A DNA stretch of 18,642 nt from CAZGOM01 sp964527265 (GCA_964527265.1 CAZGOM010000112.1:1-18642); one strand, 5' to 3'; counted from the first letter of the stretch, positions 7,584 to 15,137 are shown. The notes: generated by a model not told the origin, from the letters alone. Made by a program: numbers and translations.

Positions 7584-8936
7584 TTACTTGACCTTCACCA
7601 CTTCAATTTCATTCATCATGCGCCCTTCACCCACCTTGCTGGATCCGCCGATCACCAGCAACTGATCACCGTTGGAAACCATCCGCCCCACGATGCGCGG
7701 CTCGCTCTTGCCCACCTTCTCCCACGCATCACCCTTGGCATTGAGCTTGAGCATTGATCCATCGGCCATGTTCATGTAAAGCGCGCCGTCCATCGTAGCC
7801 GCCGAAGGGGCGAAACCATTGCGGTCGCCATCCGGAAAGCCCGGCCCATGCGTCCAGGAATCCGTCTTGGGGTCGTAGACCTCCGTGAGTTGAATCCGCT
7901 TGGCTTCCTGGTCAAGCCCCCCCATGATGTAGAGCTTTCCATCCAGCACGCCAGCGATAAACGCACGACGGATAAAAGGCTGTTTGACGCTCTTCCAGCC
8001 TTCGCTGACTTTCTCCAGATCCAGCACGACCATATCAGTGGGCCAGGTTGGCTTGGCCTGGCCGCCAAGCTGGGTCCATCCGCCAATCACATACAACTTA
8101 CTGCCGATGATCGCCACATCATGCGAAGAGCGCGGCACCGGCAGCGGAGGAAGGGCCTCCCATTTCTTCGTCGCCGGATCGTAGCTGGCCGCATCCGCCA
8201 ATGAATAGTTGTCGCTTTTTTCACCCGCCTTGTTCTTAGGCTGCATCCCGCCGACACGGTAAATCTTTCTCTTGTATCCGACGAGATTCATGCCCTGAAG
8301 CACCGGACCACTGGGAAGCTCTTCCCATGTCTTGCCGTCCGTCAGGTTTAAGCGGTTGAACTTGTCAGACACACCCGTGGCCGAGTAAGTGTGCGTCTTA
8401 CCAAGGTGGCCGCCATAGACATACAGCCAACCGCCGTCCGAAACCGCTCCAAAACTGGAAAGGCCTTCCGGCATGGCGGCGTAGGTTGCGGGTAATGCCT
8501 TGTACAAGACATCACGCGGGGCAATCCGCACCACGTTGTCGCTCGTCACGATAAAGGTCAATGCTTTAGAGGGGTCGACCTTGCTGGACACCTGCGCCAG
8601 CACCTGACGCAGCACTTCTCCCGCTGGGACGTTCTGCAATTCCAACTTCACGGGAGTCGCTCTATCAATCCCCACCGCTTCGATCTCAGCCCAGTCAGCG
8701 CGGATATTGCTCGATGAAATGCGGCGGAGGTAGTTCAGGACCGTGTTGAACCGAAAATCTTCAAAATCGACGGTTTCCAGAACTTCGTCAAGACCTCCCA
8801 GCGGAGGTGTCACACGCGTGGGGGCAGGTATGCGTGATTTGGCTACAGCAGCCTTCTCTACAGATGCAATCCCGGCTCCCGTCGCCACAACGCCCGCCAA
8901 CAGCAATGCACACGTCCATTGATAAGTTCCAGTCAT
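7584..8936 (-). CDS. Secreted Kelch-repeat protein with N-terminal STN-like domain
   Basis: A 450-residue protein from the ATG at 8936, chosen because AAGGAG (8945-8950) lies eight bases upstream. Longer starts at 8942 and 8978 are possible but place the ATG too close to, or before, that site. A signal-like hydrophobic stretch covers about 8-30. Residues about 50-140 (VDFEDFRFNTVLNYLRR...VKLELQNVPAGEVLRQVLAQ...VRIAP) match the secretin/TonB short N-terminal (STN-like) module often found in planctomycete exported proteins. Then come about six Kelch blades, marked by LYVYGGH, IYRVGGMQ, LYVIGGW, LYIMGGL and LLVIGGS. The propeller is clearly related to the neighbouring Kelch protein. Kelch propellers bind ligands or act as enzymes; the role here is unknown. 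A hairpin separates it from the upstream gene, so it may have its own promoter. Confidence 0.86.
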   Translation of the reverse strand: MTGTYQWTCALLLAGVVATGAGIASVEKAAVAKSRIPAPTRVTPPLGGLDEVLETVDFEDFRFNTVLNYLRRISSSNIRADWAEIEAVGIDRATPVKLELQNVPAGEVLRQVLAQVSSKVDPSKALTFIVTSDNVVRIAPRDVLYKALPATYAAMPEGLSSFGAVSDGGWLYVYGGHLGKTHTYSATGVSDKFNRLNLTDGKTWEELPSGPVLQGMNLVGYKRKIYRVGGMQPKNKAGEKSDNYSLADAASYDPATKKWEALPPLPVPRSSHDVAIIGSKLYVIGGWTQLGGQAKPTWPTDMVVLDLEKVSEGWKSVKQPFIRRAFIAGVLDGKLYIMGGLDQEAKRIQLTEVYDPKTDSWTHGPGFPDGDRNGFAPSAATMDGALYMNMADGSMLKLNAKGDAWEKVGKSEPRIVGRMVSNGDQLLVIGGSSKVGEGRMMNEIEVVKVK

Positions 8937-8944
8937 GACCATGA

Positions 8945-8950
8945 CTCCTT
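8945..8950 (-). promoter_or_regulatory. Shine-Dalgarno for the STN-Kelch gene
   Basis: On the - strand AAGGAG is followed by eight bases and then ATG at 8936. The alternative ATG at 8942 is only two bases away, too near for efficient use, so this site decides the start. Confidence 0.7.
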
Positions 8951-8997
8951 TTGACTCTCGACTGATATTCTTCGCCATGCACCCGCATCGCTCGAAT

Positions 8998-9033
8998 AAG
9001 AACAGGCGCTTCCAGGTGAAAGCGCCTGTTCTT
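8998..9033 (-). terminator. Hairpin between the two Kelch genes, probable terminator
   Basis: A perfect 14-bp inverted repeat (AAGAACAGGCGCTT / AAGCGCCTGTTCTT) with an 8-base loop lies 28 bases past the stop of the Kelch-YHS gene. On the - strand the 3' side reads TTCTTATT, a modest U-tract, so termination may be partial. A run of six A on the + strand just right of the stem gives U residues ahead of the hairpin, not after it. Confidence 0.6.
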
Positions 9034-9061
9034 TAAAAAAGATACTCAAACCATCCGCTGC

Positions 9062-10525
9062 TTACTTGGCAGCCGCGGCCTTGGTTTCCGCCAACTGGGG
9101 CAGAATCTTCGCATCGGCATACTTTTCAGGGTCAGCGTTCCACTTCTTAAGCGCAGCCTTGTCGAACAAGTAGATCGTCTTGCCCTTGTATTCCACCGAG
9201 ACGTCTTTGGAGGAAATCACGGATTCCTTGTTGACCGGGCAGTACATCTGCTCAATTTTGCGTGCGGGAATCTCCACGCCTGCGAGTTGCGGCAGGATCT
9301 TCACATTCGCGTAGTTGTCGGGGTCTTTTTCAAACTTAGCCACGCACTTGTCGCAGCACAGGGCGACTTTCTTGCCCTTGTACTCGACCACTGTCGAATC
9401 CTTGTCAATCTCCGTGCCGGTCATGACCGGGCAGAATTCCTGCTTTTTATCGGCCTTATCAGCAGTGGCGGCTTCCGTGAAGGGCTTGGAGATATCGACC
9501 ACGTCAATGGTGTTGCGGTTGACGCCCTTGCCTGAGGAACCACCCACCACCAGGAGCTGGGTCTTGCCGTTTGGCACCATACGGGCGACGATGCGGCCCG
9601 GGGTGGTGCCGACTTTTTCCCATTTCTTGCCGGCGTCATCGAGCTTGTAAGTCGAGCCATCGGCGACGTTCATGTAAAGCTTGCCGTCGAGCACACATGC
9701 CGCGCATGAGAAGCCGTTGTTGCCGGTACCGGGAATTTCAGGGCCCAGGGTCCACATGTTGGTGGCCGGGTCGTAAATCTGCACTTCCTGCTCGGTGTCG
9801 CCTTCCATGGATAAGCCGCCCAGGGCATAGAGCTTGCCGTTGAACGCGGTGACCATAAATGCGCGGCGCTGGAACGGCTGGGCCAGGGGCTTCCAGTTCG
9901 GGCTGGCTTCGGCCACATCCATCACCAGCATTTCCTTGGGCCACGTGTTCTTGTTGCCCTTGCCCAGCATGTTCCAGCCACCCATCACATAAACCTTGCT
10001 GCCGATGAAGGCAACATCGTGTGACGAGCGCGGCTCAGGCAGCGCGGGCAGATTTTCCCACTGCTTGGTCGCAGGGTTGTAGCGCGCCACATCGGCGATG
10101 GAAACCAGATCCTGCTTGTCACCAGGCTTGTTCTTGGGCTGCATGCCGCCGACGCGGTAAATCTTCCCATCATAAGCAGCGAGGTTCATCCCCTGCACGC
10201 CGGGCCCACCAGGGAGATTTTCCCAAGTCTTGCCGTCGGCCAGGCTCAGGCGATTAAAAGAACCTGAAGCGGTTTCATTGTTGTAGTCATGGCGCGTGCC
10301 CTTGTGGCCGCCATAGACGTAGAGCCAGCCGCCATCAGCCACGGCGCCGAAGCTGGATACTGTTTCGGGAATATTGGCGTATTCCGCCGGAAGCGCACCG
10401 GCAACCGCTGATGACGCGGCGGCCTGGGCGTCCGCCGCCATCACGCTCTGCGCAGAGACCGCCATCGCCAATGCCAACACGCCGCATGCCAACAACTTCG
10501 CTCCAAACCGTTTGACAGACTTCAT
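9062..10525 (-). CDS. Secreted Kelch-repeat protein with two C-terminal YHS-like modules
   Basis: A 487-residue protein from the ATG at 10525, which has AAAGG about nine bases upstream and begins a clean signal peptide (MKSVKRFGAKLLACGVLALA, cleavage near VMA|AD, residue 30). An upstream in-frame start at 10636 would put 37 unlikely residues ahead of the signal. Residues about 45-345 form about six Kelch blades (LYVYGGH, IYRVGGMQ, VYVMGGW, LYALGGL, LYMNVADG, LLVVGGS). Two YHS/TRASH-like modules follow. The first (about 363-415) has Cys365, Cys390, Cys391 and Cys394, a plausible metal site. The second (about 425-480) keeps CPV with Cys429 but lacks the CC-xx-C group. Both end in the same ILPQL tail after DPxxYA. 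It lies between the DUF4198 gene and a paralogous Kelch gene; a periplasmic metal-linked role is inferred. Confidence 0.87.
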   Translation of the reverse strand: MKSVKRFGAKLLACGVLALAMAVSAQSVMAADAQAAASSAVAGALPAEYANIPETVSSFGAVADGGWLYVYGGHKGTRHDYNNETASGSFNRLSLADGKTWENLPGGPGVQGMNLAAYDGKIYRVGGMQPKNKPGDKQDLVSIADVARYNPATKQWENLPALPEPRSSHDVAFIGSKVYVMGGWNMLGKGNKNTWPKEMLVMDVAEASPNWKPLAQPFQRRAFMVTAFNGKLYALGGLSMEGDTEQEVQIYDPATNMWTLGPEIPGTGNNGFSCAACVLDGKLYMNVADGSTYKLDDAGKKWEKVGTTPGRIVARMVPNGKTQLLVVGGSSGKGVNRNTIDVVDISKPFTEAATADKADKKQEFCPVMTGTEIDKDSTVVEYKGKKVALCCDKCVAKFEKDPDNYANVKILPQLAGVEIPARKIEQMYCPVNKESVISSKDVSVEYKGKTIYLFDKAALKKWNADPEKYADAKILPQLAETKAAAAK

Positions 10526-10647
10526 CGACAACTGCCTTTCATGTTTCTTCCTGGATTCCCAAATAAGGGACCCACAGAAGAATTTGCTTTTCTGAAACTC
10601 AACGCATTTACGCAGGCTTACGTATTGAAGAATCAAGATTCTGGGGA

Positions 10648-11340
10648 TTACTTGGCCGAGCCGACATCCACCACAAGGGTGGGGTAGCGGCGGAATTCAT
10701 CGTATTTCTTGCCGTCCAGTTCACCACCCTGGGGCACCACGGTGCGGGCCCAGGCGCCGTAGCGGCCGGTCTCGGTGAAGACGGGTGTTTCGCCGTTCTC
10801 GTCGGTGACGACTTTCTTGGCCCCTTCAGTGCCGGGAAGGATGACGGTGACGTCGTTCTTGGCAGAGGGCTTGCCGTCAACCAGAAGCTTGAACTTCACC
10901 GCGCCCGGCTTGCCGATGGGCACCAGCTCAACGGGGGCCTTTTCGCCCACCGTCGCCTTGGGGTCAAACGCGTCGCCGATGATCGTTTTGGGGAAGTAAG
11001 TAAAGCGATAAGGTTTGCTGTCGCCGCGCTGACGCACGCCCAGGGGAAGCGTGCCGTACACGATGCGCTGGCCGGAACCGGTCAGAGCCAGTTCATAAAA
11101 GTTTTCCTGCGCCTTGCCCAGGGCGATTTCCGCATCCTTGCCGTCGGCGTCCCGCAGGGTCAGCTTCGTGCCCGAGACCGTCGTAGCCTTCACGTCCTTG
11201 TCCACGTCAAGGTCTTCAGACATGATCACCTTGGCCGCGGCATCACCCTTTTCAGGCACCACGAACACAAAGTGAGCCATAGCCTGCGAACCGGCAACCA
11301 GCAACATTGCACCCGCAACCATCAGCTTCAATCGATTCAT
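10648..11340 (-). CDS. DUF4198 (NikM-like) periplasmic protein
   Basis: A 230-residue exported protein. The start ATG has AAGGAAG seven bases upstream. The signal peptide (about 1-22) ends in AMA, so cleavage should leave His23 as the first residue (HFVFVVPEKG). The family's typical start is AHxFWL-like, and its end here is GRYGAWARTVV...YDEFRRYPTLVVDV. DUF4198 includes the NikM-type periplasmic parts of nickel/cobalt uptake systems, but many members stand alone, as here: no NikL/NikQ or ABC permease is adjacent. It is upstream of the Kelch-YHS gene (122-base gap) and downstream of the CTSC membrane protein (82-base gap), all on one strand. Metal binding is a reasonable inference from family and context, not shown by the sequence. 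Confidence 0.82.
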   Translation of the reverse strand: MNRLKLMVAGAMLLVAGSQAMAHFVFVVPEKGDAAAKVIMSEDLDVDKDVKATTVSGTKLTLRDADGKDAEIALGKAQENFYELALTGSGQRIVYGTLPLGVRQRGDSKPYRFTYFPKTIIGDAFDPKATVGEKAPVELVPIGKPGAVKFKLLVDGKPSAKNDVTVILPGTEGAKKVVTDENGETPVFTETGRYGAWARTVVPQGGELDGKKYDEFRRYPTLVVDVGSAK

Positions 11341-11422
11341 CGAAACACTTCCTTTGAAATAGGGACTTCATTTATTCAGCACATGCCATCCATGCCGCGC
11401 ATGTGGCTTTTCCATACGACAG

Positions 11423-11956
11423 TCAAGGCTGACAAAGTTTGGGAACCTCCGGAAAGCACTTGTCTTTGGCCTTGTTGACTAGCTTCATTCCATCCTTTGA
11501 TTGAATGGAAATCCATTGGTCGGGCTTTTGGGAATCAGCCACCAGCAACCCTTCCGGCCTCTCTTCTTGAATCAGCGTGATCAACATGGACACAGGCTGA
11601 TCTTTGGCCTTGGTCTCCTGCAAATCCTTCACAACCGCAGGGTCATACATCTCAAGCCAACCGATGAAGCGCTCATCTTTTTGCTGGCAGCTCGTGCAGG
11701 AGTACACATAGGCGCGCACACCGGTTTCTTTTCCGCCCGGCGCTTTTATCGGCACGATCTGCCCGCCCGGTGCGCTGAAAAGCCCCCCACTTTCCGTGTC
11801 GTAGTAGTACGTTCCGCCAGCTACCCGCGAGTCGGCTTGCGCCTTGTACTTCACGCCAAGCCAGATTCCCAAACCTGCCAGGATCGCAACTGACACCCAG
11901 ATCCTGGACTTGTGCCAAAGCGCCCCGATACCTTCGCTGAAGCTAACACTACCCAT
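11423..11956 (-). CDS. Hypothetical membrane-anchored protein with a CTSC motif
   Basis: A 177-residue protein with one membrane segment at about 18-35 after a short cytoplasmic head. The outer part has YYYDTESGGLFSAPGG (about 50-65), VRAYVYSCTSCQQ with a Cys87-Thr-Ser-Cys90 pair, and RFIGWLEMYDP (about 96-106). Two more Cys lie at 167 and 175. I recall this layout from other planctomycete proteins of unknown function, often near prepilin-like genes, but cannot give a family name. The CxxC could bind a metal or heme-free iron or form a redox pair. GAAGG sits about 12 bases before the ATG, a rather long spacing. It lies after a hairpin that follows the prepilin gene. Confidence 0.72.
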   Translation of the reverse strand: MGSVSFSEGIGALWHKSRIWVSVAILAGLGIWLGVKYKAQADSRVAGGTYYYDTESGGLFSAPGGQIVPIKAPGGKETGVRAYVYSCTSCQQKDERFIGWLEMYDPAVVKDLQETKAKDQPVSMLITLIQEERPEGLLVADSQKPDQWISIQSKDGMKLVNKAKDKCFPEVPKLCQP

Positions 11957-12004
11957 GGCTTAACCAAACCTTCCGCGAATCTTCATTACGTGAAAAATCG
12001 ACGC

Positions 12005-12035
12005 CTGTCCCGGCCCGAATTGCGGGCCGGGACAG
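12005..12035 (-). terminator. GC-rich hairpin after the prepilin gene
   Basis: A perfect 13-bp inverted repeat (CTGTCCCGGCCCG / CGGGCCGGGACAG) with a 5-base loop lies 19 bases past the prepilin stop. On the - strand a run of five T follows only after seven bases, so it is an imperfect intrinsic terminator, or an RNA-end stabiliser with some read-through into the next gene. Confidence 0.55.
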
Positions 12036-12054
12036 ATTGACCCAAACCACGTGC

Positions 12055-13035
12055 TTATTGACCTGTAAAGTCGGTATCCGTTGCGGATTTAGCCTTGTTG
12101 GCCCAATACCGCATATCCATCAATTCTTCAGAGCCCATGCCCTTCACATGCCCATCGATGAAGCTCACGTTGACCGCATCACCAAACCAGCTCGAAGGCG
12201 TTCCGTTCGCGGCAGTCACGTCGTACGCCATCGGCTCTGCCGAGTAGCGCGGACCGGCCTTCCAGAATTGCGTCGCAGCCGGATAAACCCCGGTGGTCAC
12301 ATCAGGACGGGAAAAGAAAGGAGGACGCACGTAGAAGGTGCCTTCATAGGCCTTGCCGTTAGGCGCGCCTTTGCCATCCAACAGGGTTGCCGTCACCGAA
12401 TTCATCCCCTTGGCCTCGGAAAAGACGATCAGGTCACTGGGCTTGCGTACTTCGTCGATCCGAAATACCGCATGCAGCCCCTTGTTGGGCTGGCCACCGT
12501 AAAAACCGCCAAAGCCCGATGTTGGGCTGGTGTAGCCGCCGTGCCCACCTACATAGAAGCTGTTAAGGCCATAAGCCGGCGCCACCGATACGTTATAAAA
12601 CCCAGGGCTCAGCGCAGGATCAAGTTCCTGCCCAGGCGTGACAACCAGCGGCTGCGAGCGGTGGATGTGCATGAACTTCCACATCTCCGAGACGTAAGGG
12701 CCAAGGCGATAGGGATAGCGAGCAGATTCCTGGGAGTTTTCCAGCACTGTGCCCGAATCCAGACGCGCCTGGGTGGCCGGGACGCCCGTCGACTCATACG
12801 CAAAACCCCAGAGCACCGCCCCCTTGTAATCATTCTGATAAACGCTGTAACCGACCATCATCTGACGCAGGCCCGTCTGGACCGTCAGGTTCTTCGCATT
12901 AGTGCGCGCCTTACCCAGCGCAGGCAGCAAAATGCCGATCAGCAGCGCGATGATCGAAATCACCACCAGTAATTCAATCAGGGTAAATCCGCCCGCAACG
13001 CGGCAAAACGAATGCTTCCGATGTAGAATCTTCAT
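12055..13035 (-). CDS. Type IV prepilin-like protein (N-terminal methylation motif, DUF1559-like end)
   Basis: A 326-residue protein from the ATG at 13035, with AAGGA eight bases upstream. An open frame further 5' (to 13152) has no site and would bury the leader. The leader MKILHRKHSFCRVAGG is cut before Phe17; Glu21 is the conserved Glu5 of the mature pilin, followed by a hydrophobic helix and ILLPALGKARTNAK. The C-terminal domain is long and ends with VSFIDGHVKGM, the H-x-DG-type motif of planctomycete prepilin-like proteins. Such proteins occur in tens of copies per genome and are thought to be surface or secretion pseudopilins. A strong sigma70 promoter lies 130 bases upstream. No pilus machinery is adjacent, so this is an orphan copy. 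Confidence 0.9.
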   Translation of the reverse strand: MKILHRKHSFCRVAGGFTLIELLVVISIIALLIGILLPALGKARTNAKNLTVQTGLRQMMVGYSVYQNDYKGAVLWGFAYESTGVPATQARLDSGTVLENSQESARYPYRLGPYVSEMWKFMHIHRSQPLVVTPGQELDPALSPGFYNVSVAPAYGLNSFYVGGHGGYTSPTSGFGGFYGGQPNKGLHAVFRIDEVRKPSDLIVFSEAKGMNSVTATLLDGKGAPNGKAYEGTFYVRPPFFSRPDVTTGVYPAATQFWKAGPRYSAEPMAYDVTAANGTPSSWFGDAVNVSFIDGHVKGMGSEELMDMRYWANKAKSATDTDFTGQ

Positions 13036-13069
13036 ACGAACAATCCTTGAAAAAGGGTTGATTCGACAC

Positions 13070-13116
13070 GCGGCGGTCGGAGCACTCGCAAAGTTATTCC
13101 GGCCGTCGCTTTTTTT
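13070..13116 (+). terminator. Terminator-like hairpin reading on the + strand
   Basis: On the + strand GCGGCGGTCGG and CCGGCCGTCGC pair as 11 bp with two G-U wobbles around an 18-base loop, directly followed by seven T. On the - strand the same two positions become A/C mismatches, so the fold favours + strand RNA. It lies inside the predicted 5' leader of the prepilin gene. No gene needs a + strand stop here. Confidence 0.4.
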
Positions 13117-13120
13117 ATTG

Positions 13121-13142
13121 CTCCCATTTCCGCAAATGAGAG
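13121..13142 (-). other. Small hairpin in the prepilin 5' leader
   Basis: In - strand RNA CUCUCAUUU pairs with AAAUGGGAG (one U-G wobble) around the loop GCGG. It would begin about 16 bases after the predicted transcription start. No riboswitch family is recognised. Confidence 0.35.
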
Positions 13143-13164
13143 TCAGTCGCAATGACAGGAGCGC

Positions 13165-13193
13165 AATATATGGCCACTGAGACTCAATGTCAA
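13165..13193 (-). promoter_or_regulatory. Near-consensus sigma70 promoter of the prepilin gene
   Basis: Read on the - strand, TTGACA (13188-13193) and TATATT (13165-13170) are separated by exactly 17 bases. Transcription would start near 13158 and give a leader of about 120 bases before the ATG at 13035. Confidence 0.72.
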
Positions 13194-13239
13194 TTAAAAT
13201 GGGCGCGCTTCAGTGGGAAACCCCAGCAATTCACCCCAT

Positions 13240-13271
13240 AAAAAAAGCCGAACTTCTTCAAGTTCGGCTTT
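13240..13271 (-). terminator. Intrinsic terminator of the PhyH pair
   Basis: On the - strand a 12-bp stem (AAAGCCGAACTT / AAGTTCGGCTTT) with a GAAG loop runs straight into a T-tract of about seven. It begins 18 bases past the stop at 13290, a textbook rho-independent terminator for the two PhyH genes. Confidence 0.88.
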
Positions 13272-13289
13272 GTCCTGGTCTTATGGCAA

Positions 13290-14186
13290 TCAATACTTCA
13301 TACCCCGGTCCCATTCCCGCGACAGGCTGGTGTATTCCTCCAGCATCGGCTTCCAGCGCGCCGGGGCATTGGCCACAAACTTCTTGCCCTGCTCAGGCAT
13401 GGGCCAGGGAGCCGTGAGCTTTTCGCTCTTGGCGCGAAAGCCCACGGCACACGAATAACGGTTTTCAGTGCCGTTATGGGCAAACACGCCGTGATAGGTC
13501 CTCGCGGCAAAAACAATCAGGTCACCCGGATCCGTATAGAGCGGAATCATCCCGGGAACATCAAAATTCGCGTACCCGGCCTTGGTCGGGTCGCCCTTGC
13601 GGTAAAACGACTTGCGTCCTTCGGTCAACTCAAACCCTTCAGGACCGGGCCAATCCTTCAGATGCGAATCCTCGATCAACCCCAGGCCGCCGCGTGAAGG
13701 GTGCGTGCCGTTGAGATAGAACCAAAACCCCGAAGGCCATTCGCCGCTGTTGAGCACTTGGTTGGATTGAGTGGTGTTTTCCTGACGCGCCACCCAGTCG
13801 GTGTGCCATGCGCCAAACCCGGCGCCAGGGGACTTTAAAATAGCAGCCGAGCGGTTGAGCGTGACATCCCGCGTCCCCAGGATGCTGTAAAAAAGCTCCA
13901 TGTACGGCTGGTAATCAAAGAACCTCTGCATCGGTTCAGAGACTTCGACAAAAGTCGTGTGAAAGCGCGTCTCTCCGGGCCGCAGATCATTCGTCGGATT
14001 CATGATTTGATCAATGGAACGCTTGAGATCCAACACCCAGTCGCCGGGAATGAACCCCTTCACCACGGCAAACCCATGTTTCTCATTGCACGCCAAAATT
14101 TCGTCGTGCTGATAAGGCTTGAATTCGTACTTGTAGGAAAGCTTGGGTTTTTCAGGCAATGGAAGCGTTGAAATGGCTGCTGTCAT
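13290..14186 (-). CDS. PhyH-type Fe(II)/2-oxoglutarate dioxygenase, copy 1
   Basis: A 298-residue protein of the phytanoyl-CoA dioxygenase family. The ATG at 14186 is chosen because AAAGG lies eight bases upstream; a GTG nine bases earlier overlaps that site. The iron site is visible as H128-x-D130 (WHTDW) and His232 (TYHGVF). Arg243 lies 11 residues after that His, the spacing expected for the 2-oxoglutarate-binding Arg. The family hydroxylates small molecules, often lipids, amino acids or natural products; the substrate cannot be told. By eye it is about two-thirds identical to the gene just upstream, and both begin with a PEKPKLSY segment, so they are a tandem duplication. The pair is probably one operon, divergent from an AraC-type gene and closed by the terminator at 13240-13271. 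Confidence 0.9.
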   Translation of the reverse strand: MTAAISTLPLPEKPKLSYKYEFKPYQHDEILACNEKHGFAVVKGFIPGDWVLDLKRSIDQIMNPTNDLRPGETRFHTTFVEVSEPMQRFFDYQPYMELFYSILGTRDVTLNRSAAILKSPGAGFGAWHTDWVARQENTTQSNQVLNSGEWPSGFWFYLNGTHPSRGGLGLIEDSHLKDWPGPEGFELTEGRKSFYRKGDPTKAGYANFDVPGMIPLYTDPGDLIVFAARTYHGVFAHNGTENRYSCAVGFRAKSEKLTAPWPMPEQGKKFVANAPARWKPMLEEYTSLSREWDRGMKY

Positions 14187-14252
14187 AAAATTCACCTTTC
14201 ACGGGTTTCATATTGAAATCTGATCTATCACTGAAATGGGATTCCGGACGCA

Positions 14253-15137
14253 TCAATACTTCTTCACGTCCCATGTGCGCGCAAGGCCCGTGTATTCTTC
14301 CAATAGAGGCTGCCAGCGCGCCGGTGCACCTGCGATGAATTTCCGCGCGCTCTCAGGCAGCGCCCACGGCGCTTTGAGCTTCGCGCTCTTGGGACGAAAG
14401 CCCACGGCACAAGAATGGCGGGGTTCAGTCCCATTGTGAGTGAACACCCCGTGGTAAGTCCTGGCAGCGAAAATAATCAAGTCGCCCGGATCGGTGTAAA
14501 GCGGGAGGAGCCCGGGGACGTCATAGTCGCAATACCCGGCTTTGTTGGGGTCGCCCTTTTTGTAGAAAGTTTTGCGGTCGGGCGTGAGTTCAAAGCCTTC
14601 GGGACCGGGCCACGAAAGCTCATGGGAGTCTTCAATCAGTGCCAGCCCGCCGCGAGAGGGGTGCGTGCCGTTCAAATAAAACCAGAAGCCGGAGGGCCAT
14701 TCGCCGGAGTTAAGCAGATCGTCCACCAGTTTCACTTCCGGCACGGGCGGACGCCAATCGGTGTGCCACATGCCAAAGGGTGTCTGGGGCGCTTTCAGGA
14801 TCGCTGCAGAACGATTGAGCGTCATGTCCGCGGTGCCGAGCATGGCTTCAAACAGGTGCATGTAAGGCTTGTAATCCATGAGGCGCTGCAATGGCTCAGA
14901 AACTTCCACAAAGGAGGAGGCGACGCGGGTTTCCGCGGGGCGCAGGTCGCCTTTGGGGTTCAGGGTTTCATCGATCGAACGCTTCATATCCACGACCCAG
15001 TCGCCCGGGAGGAAGCCTTTGACGACGGCGAAGCCGTGCTTTTCGTTGCAGCGAATGATTTCATCGGTTTCAAAGGGTTTGAATTCGTAGCGGTAGGAGA
15101 GTTTGGGCTTCTCGGGGAGTTGAGCTGTCGTTGGCAT
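14253..15137 (-). CDS. PhyH-type Fe(II)/2-oxoglutarate dioxygenase, copy 2
   Basis: A 294-residue protein from the ATG at 15137, with AAGGA five bases upstream. The frame is open up to 15308, but the extra N-terminus would cross the divergent control region and has no counterpart in copy 1. The iron site is H125-x-D127 (WHTDW) plus His229 (TYHGVF); Arg240, 11 residues on, is the likely 2-oxoglutarate anchor. Copies 1 and 2 share the segments NEKHGFAVVKGF, GEWPSGFWFYLNGTHPSRGG and TYHGVF almost unchanged. They differ mainly around 130-142, after the HxD motif (RPPVPEVKLVDDL against VARQENTTQSNQV). That may change substrate choice. It is the first gene of the pair, 66 bases before copy 1, and is transcribed away from the AraC gene, a plausible regulator. 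Confidence 0.9.
   Translation of the reverse strand: MPTTAQLPEKPKLSYRYEFKPFETDEIIRCNEKHGFAVVKGFLPGDWVVDMKRSIDETLNPKGDLRPAETRVASSFVEVSEPLQRLMDYKPYMHLFEAMLGTADMTLNRSAAILKAPQTPFGMWHTDWRPPVPEVKLVDDLLNSGEWPSGFWFYLNGTHPSRGGLALIEDSHELSWPGPEGFELTPDRKTFYKKGDPNKAGYCDYDVPGLLPLYTDPGDLIIFAARTYHGVFTHNGTEPRHSCAVGFRPKSAKLKAPWALPESARKFIAGAPARWQPLLEEYTGLARTWDVKKY

Noticed and set aside
10526..10636. Longer N-terminus for the Kelch-YHS protein
   Set aside because: It would place 37 residues before a clean signal peptide; the ATG at 10525 fits the signal and has a binding site.
12037..12972. 311-residue open frame on the + strand
   Set aside because: It lies wholly opposite the well-supported prepilin gene, is rich in Arg and His in the manner of a shadow frame, and has no family features.
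13121..13142. Riboswitch in the prepilin leader, for example a cyclic di-GMP type
   Set aside because: Only a simple hairpin is seen; the conserved core of the known cyclic di-GMP riboswitches is absent.
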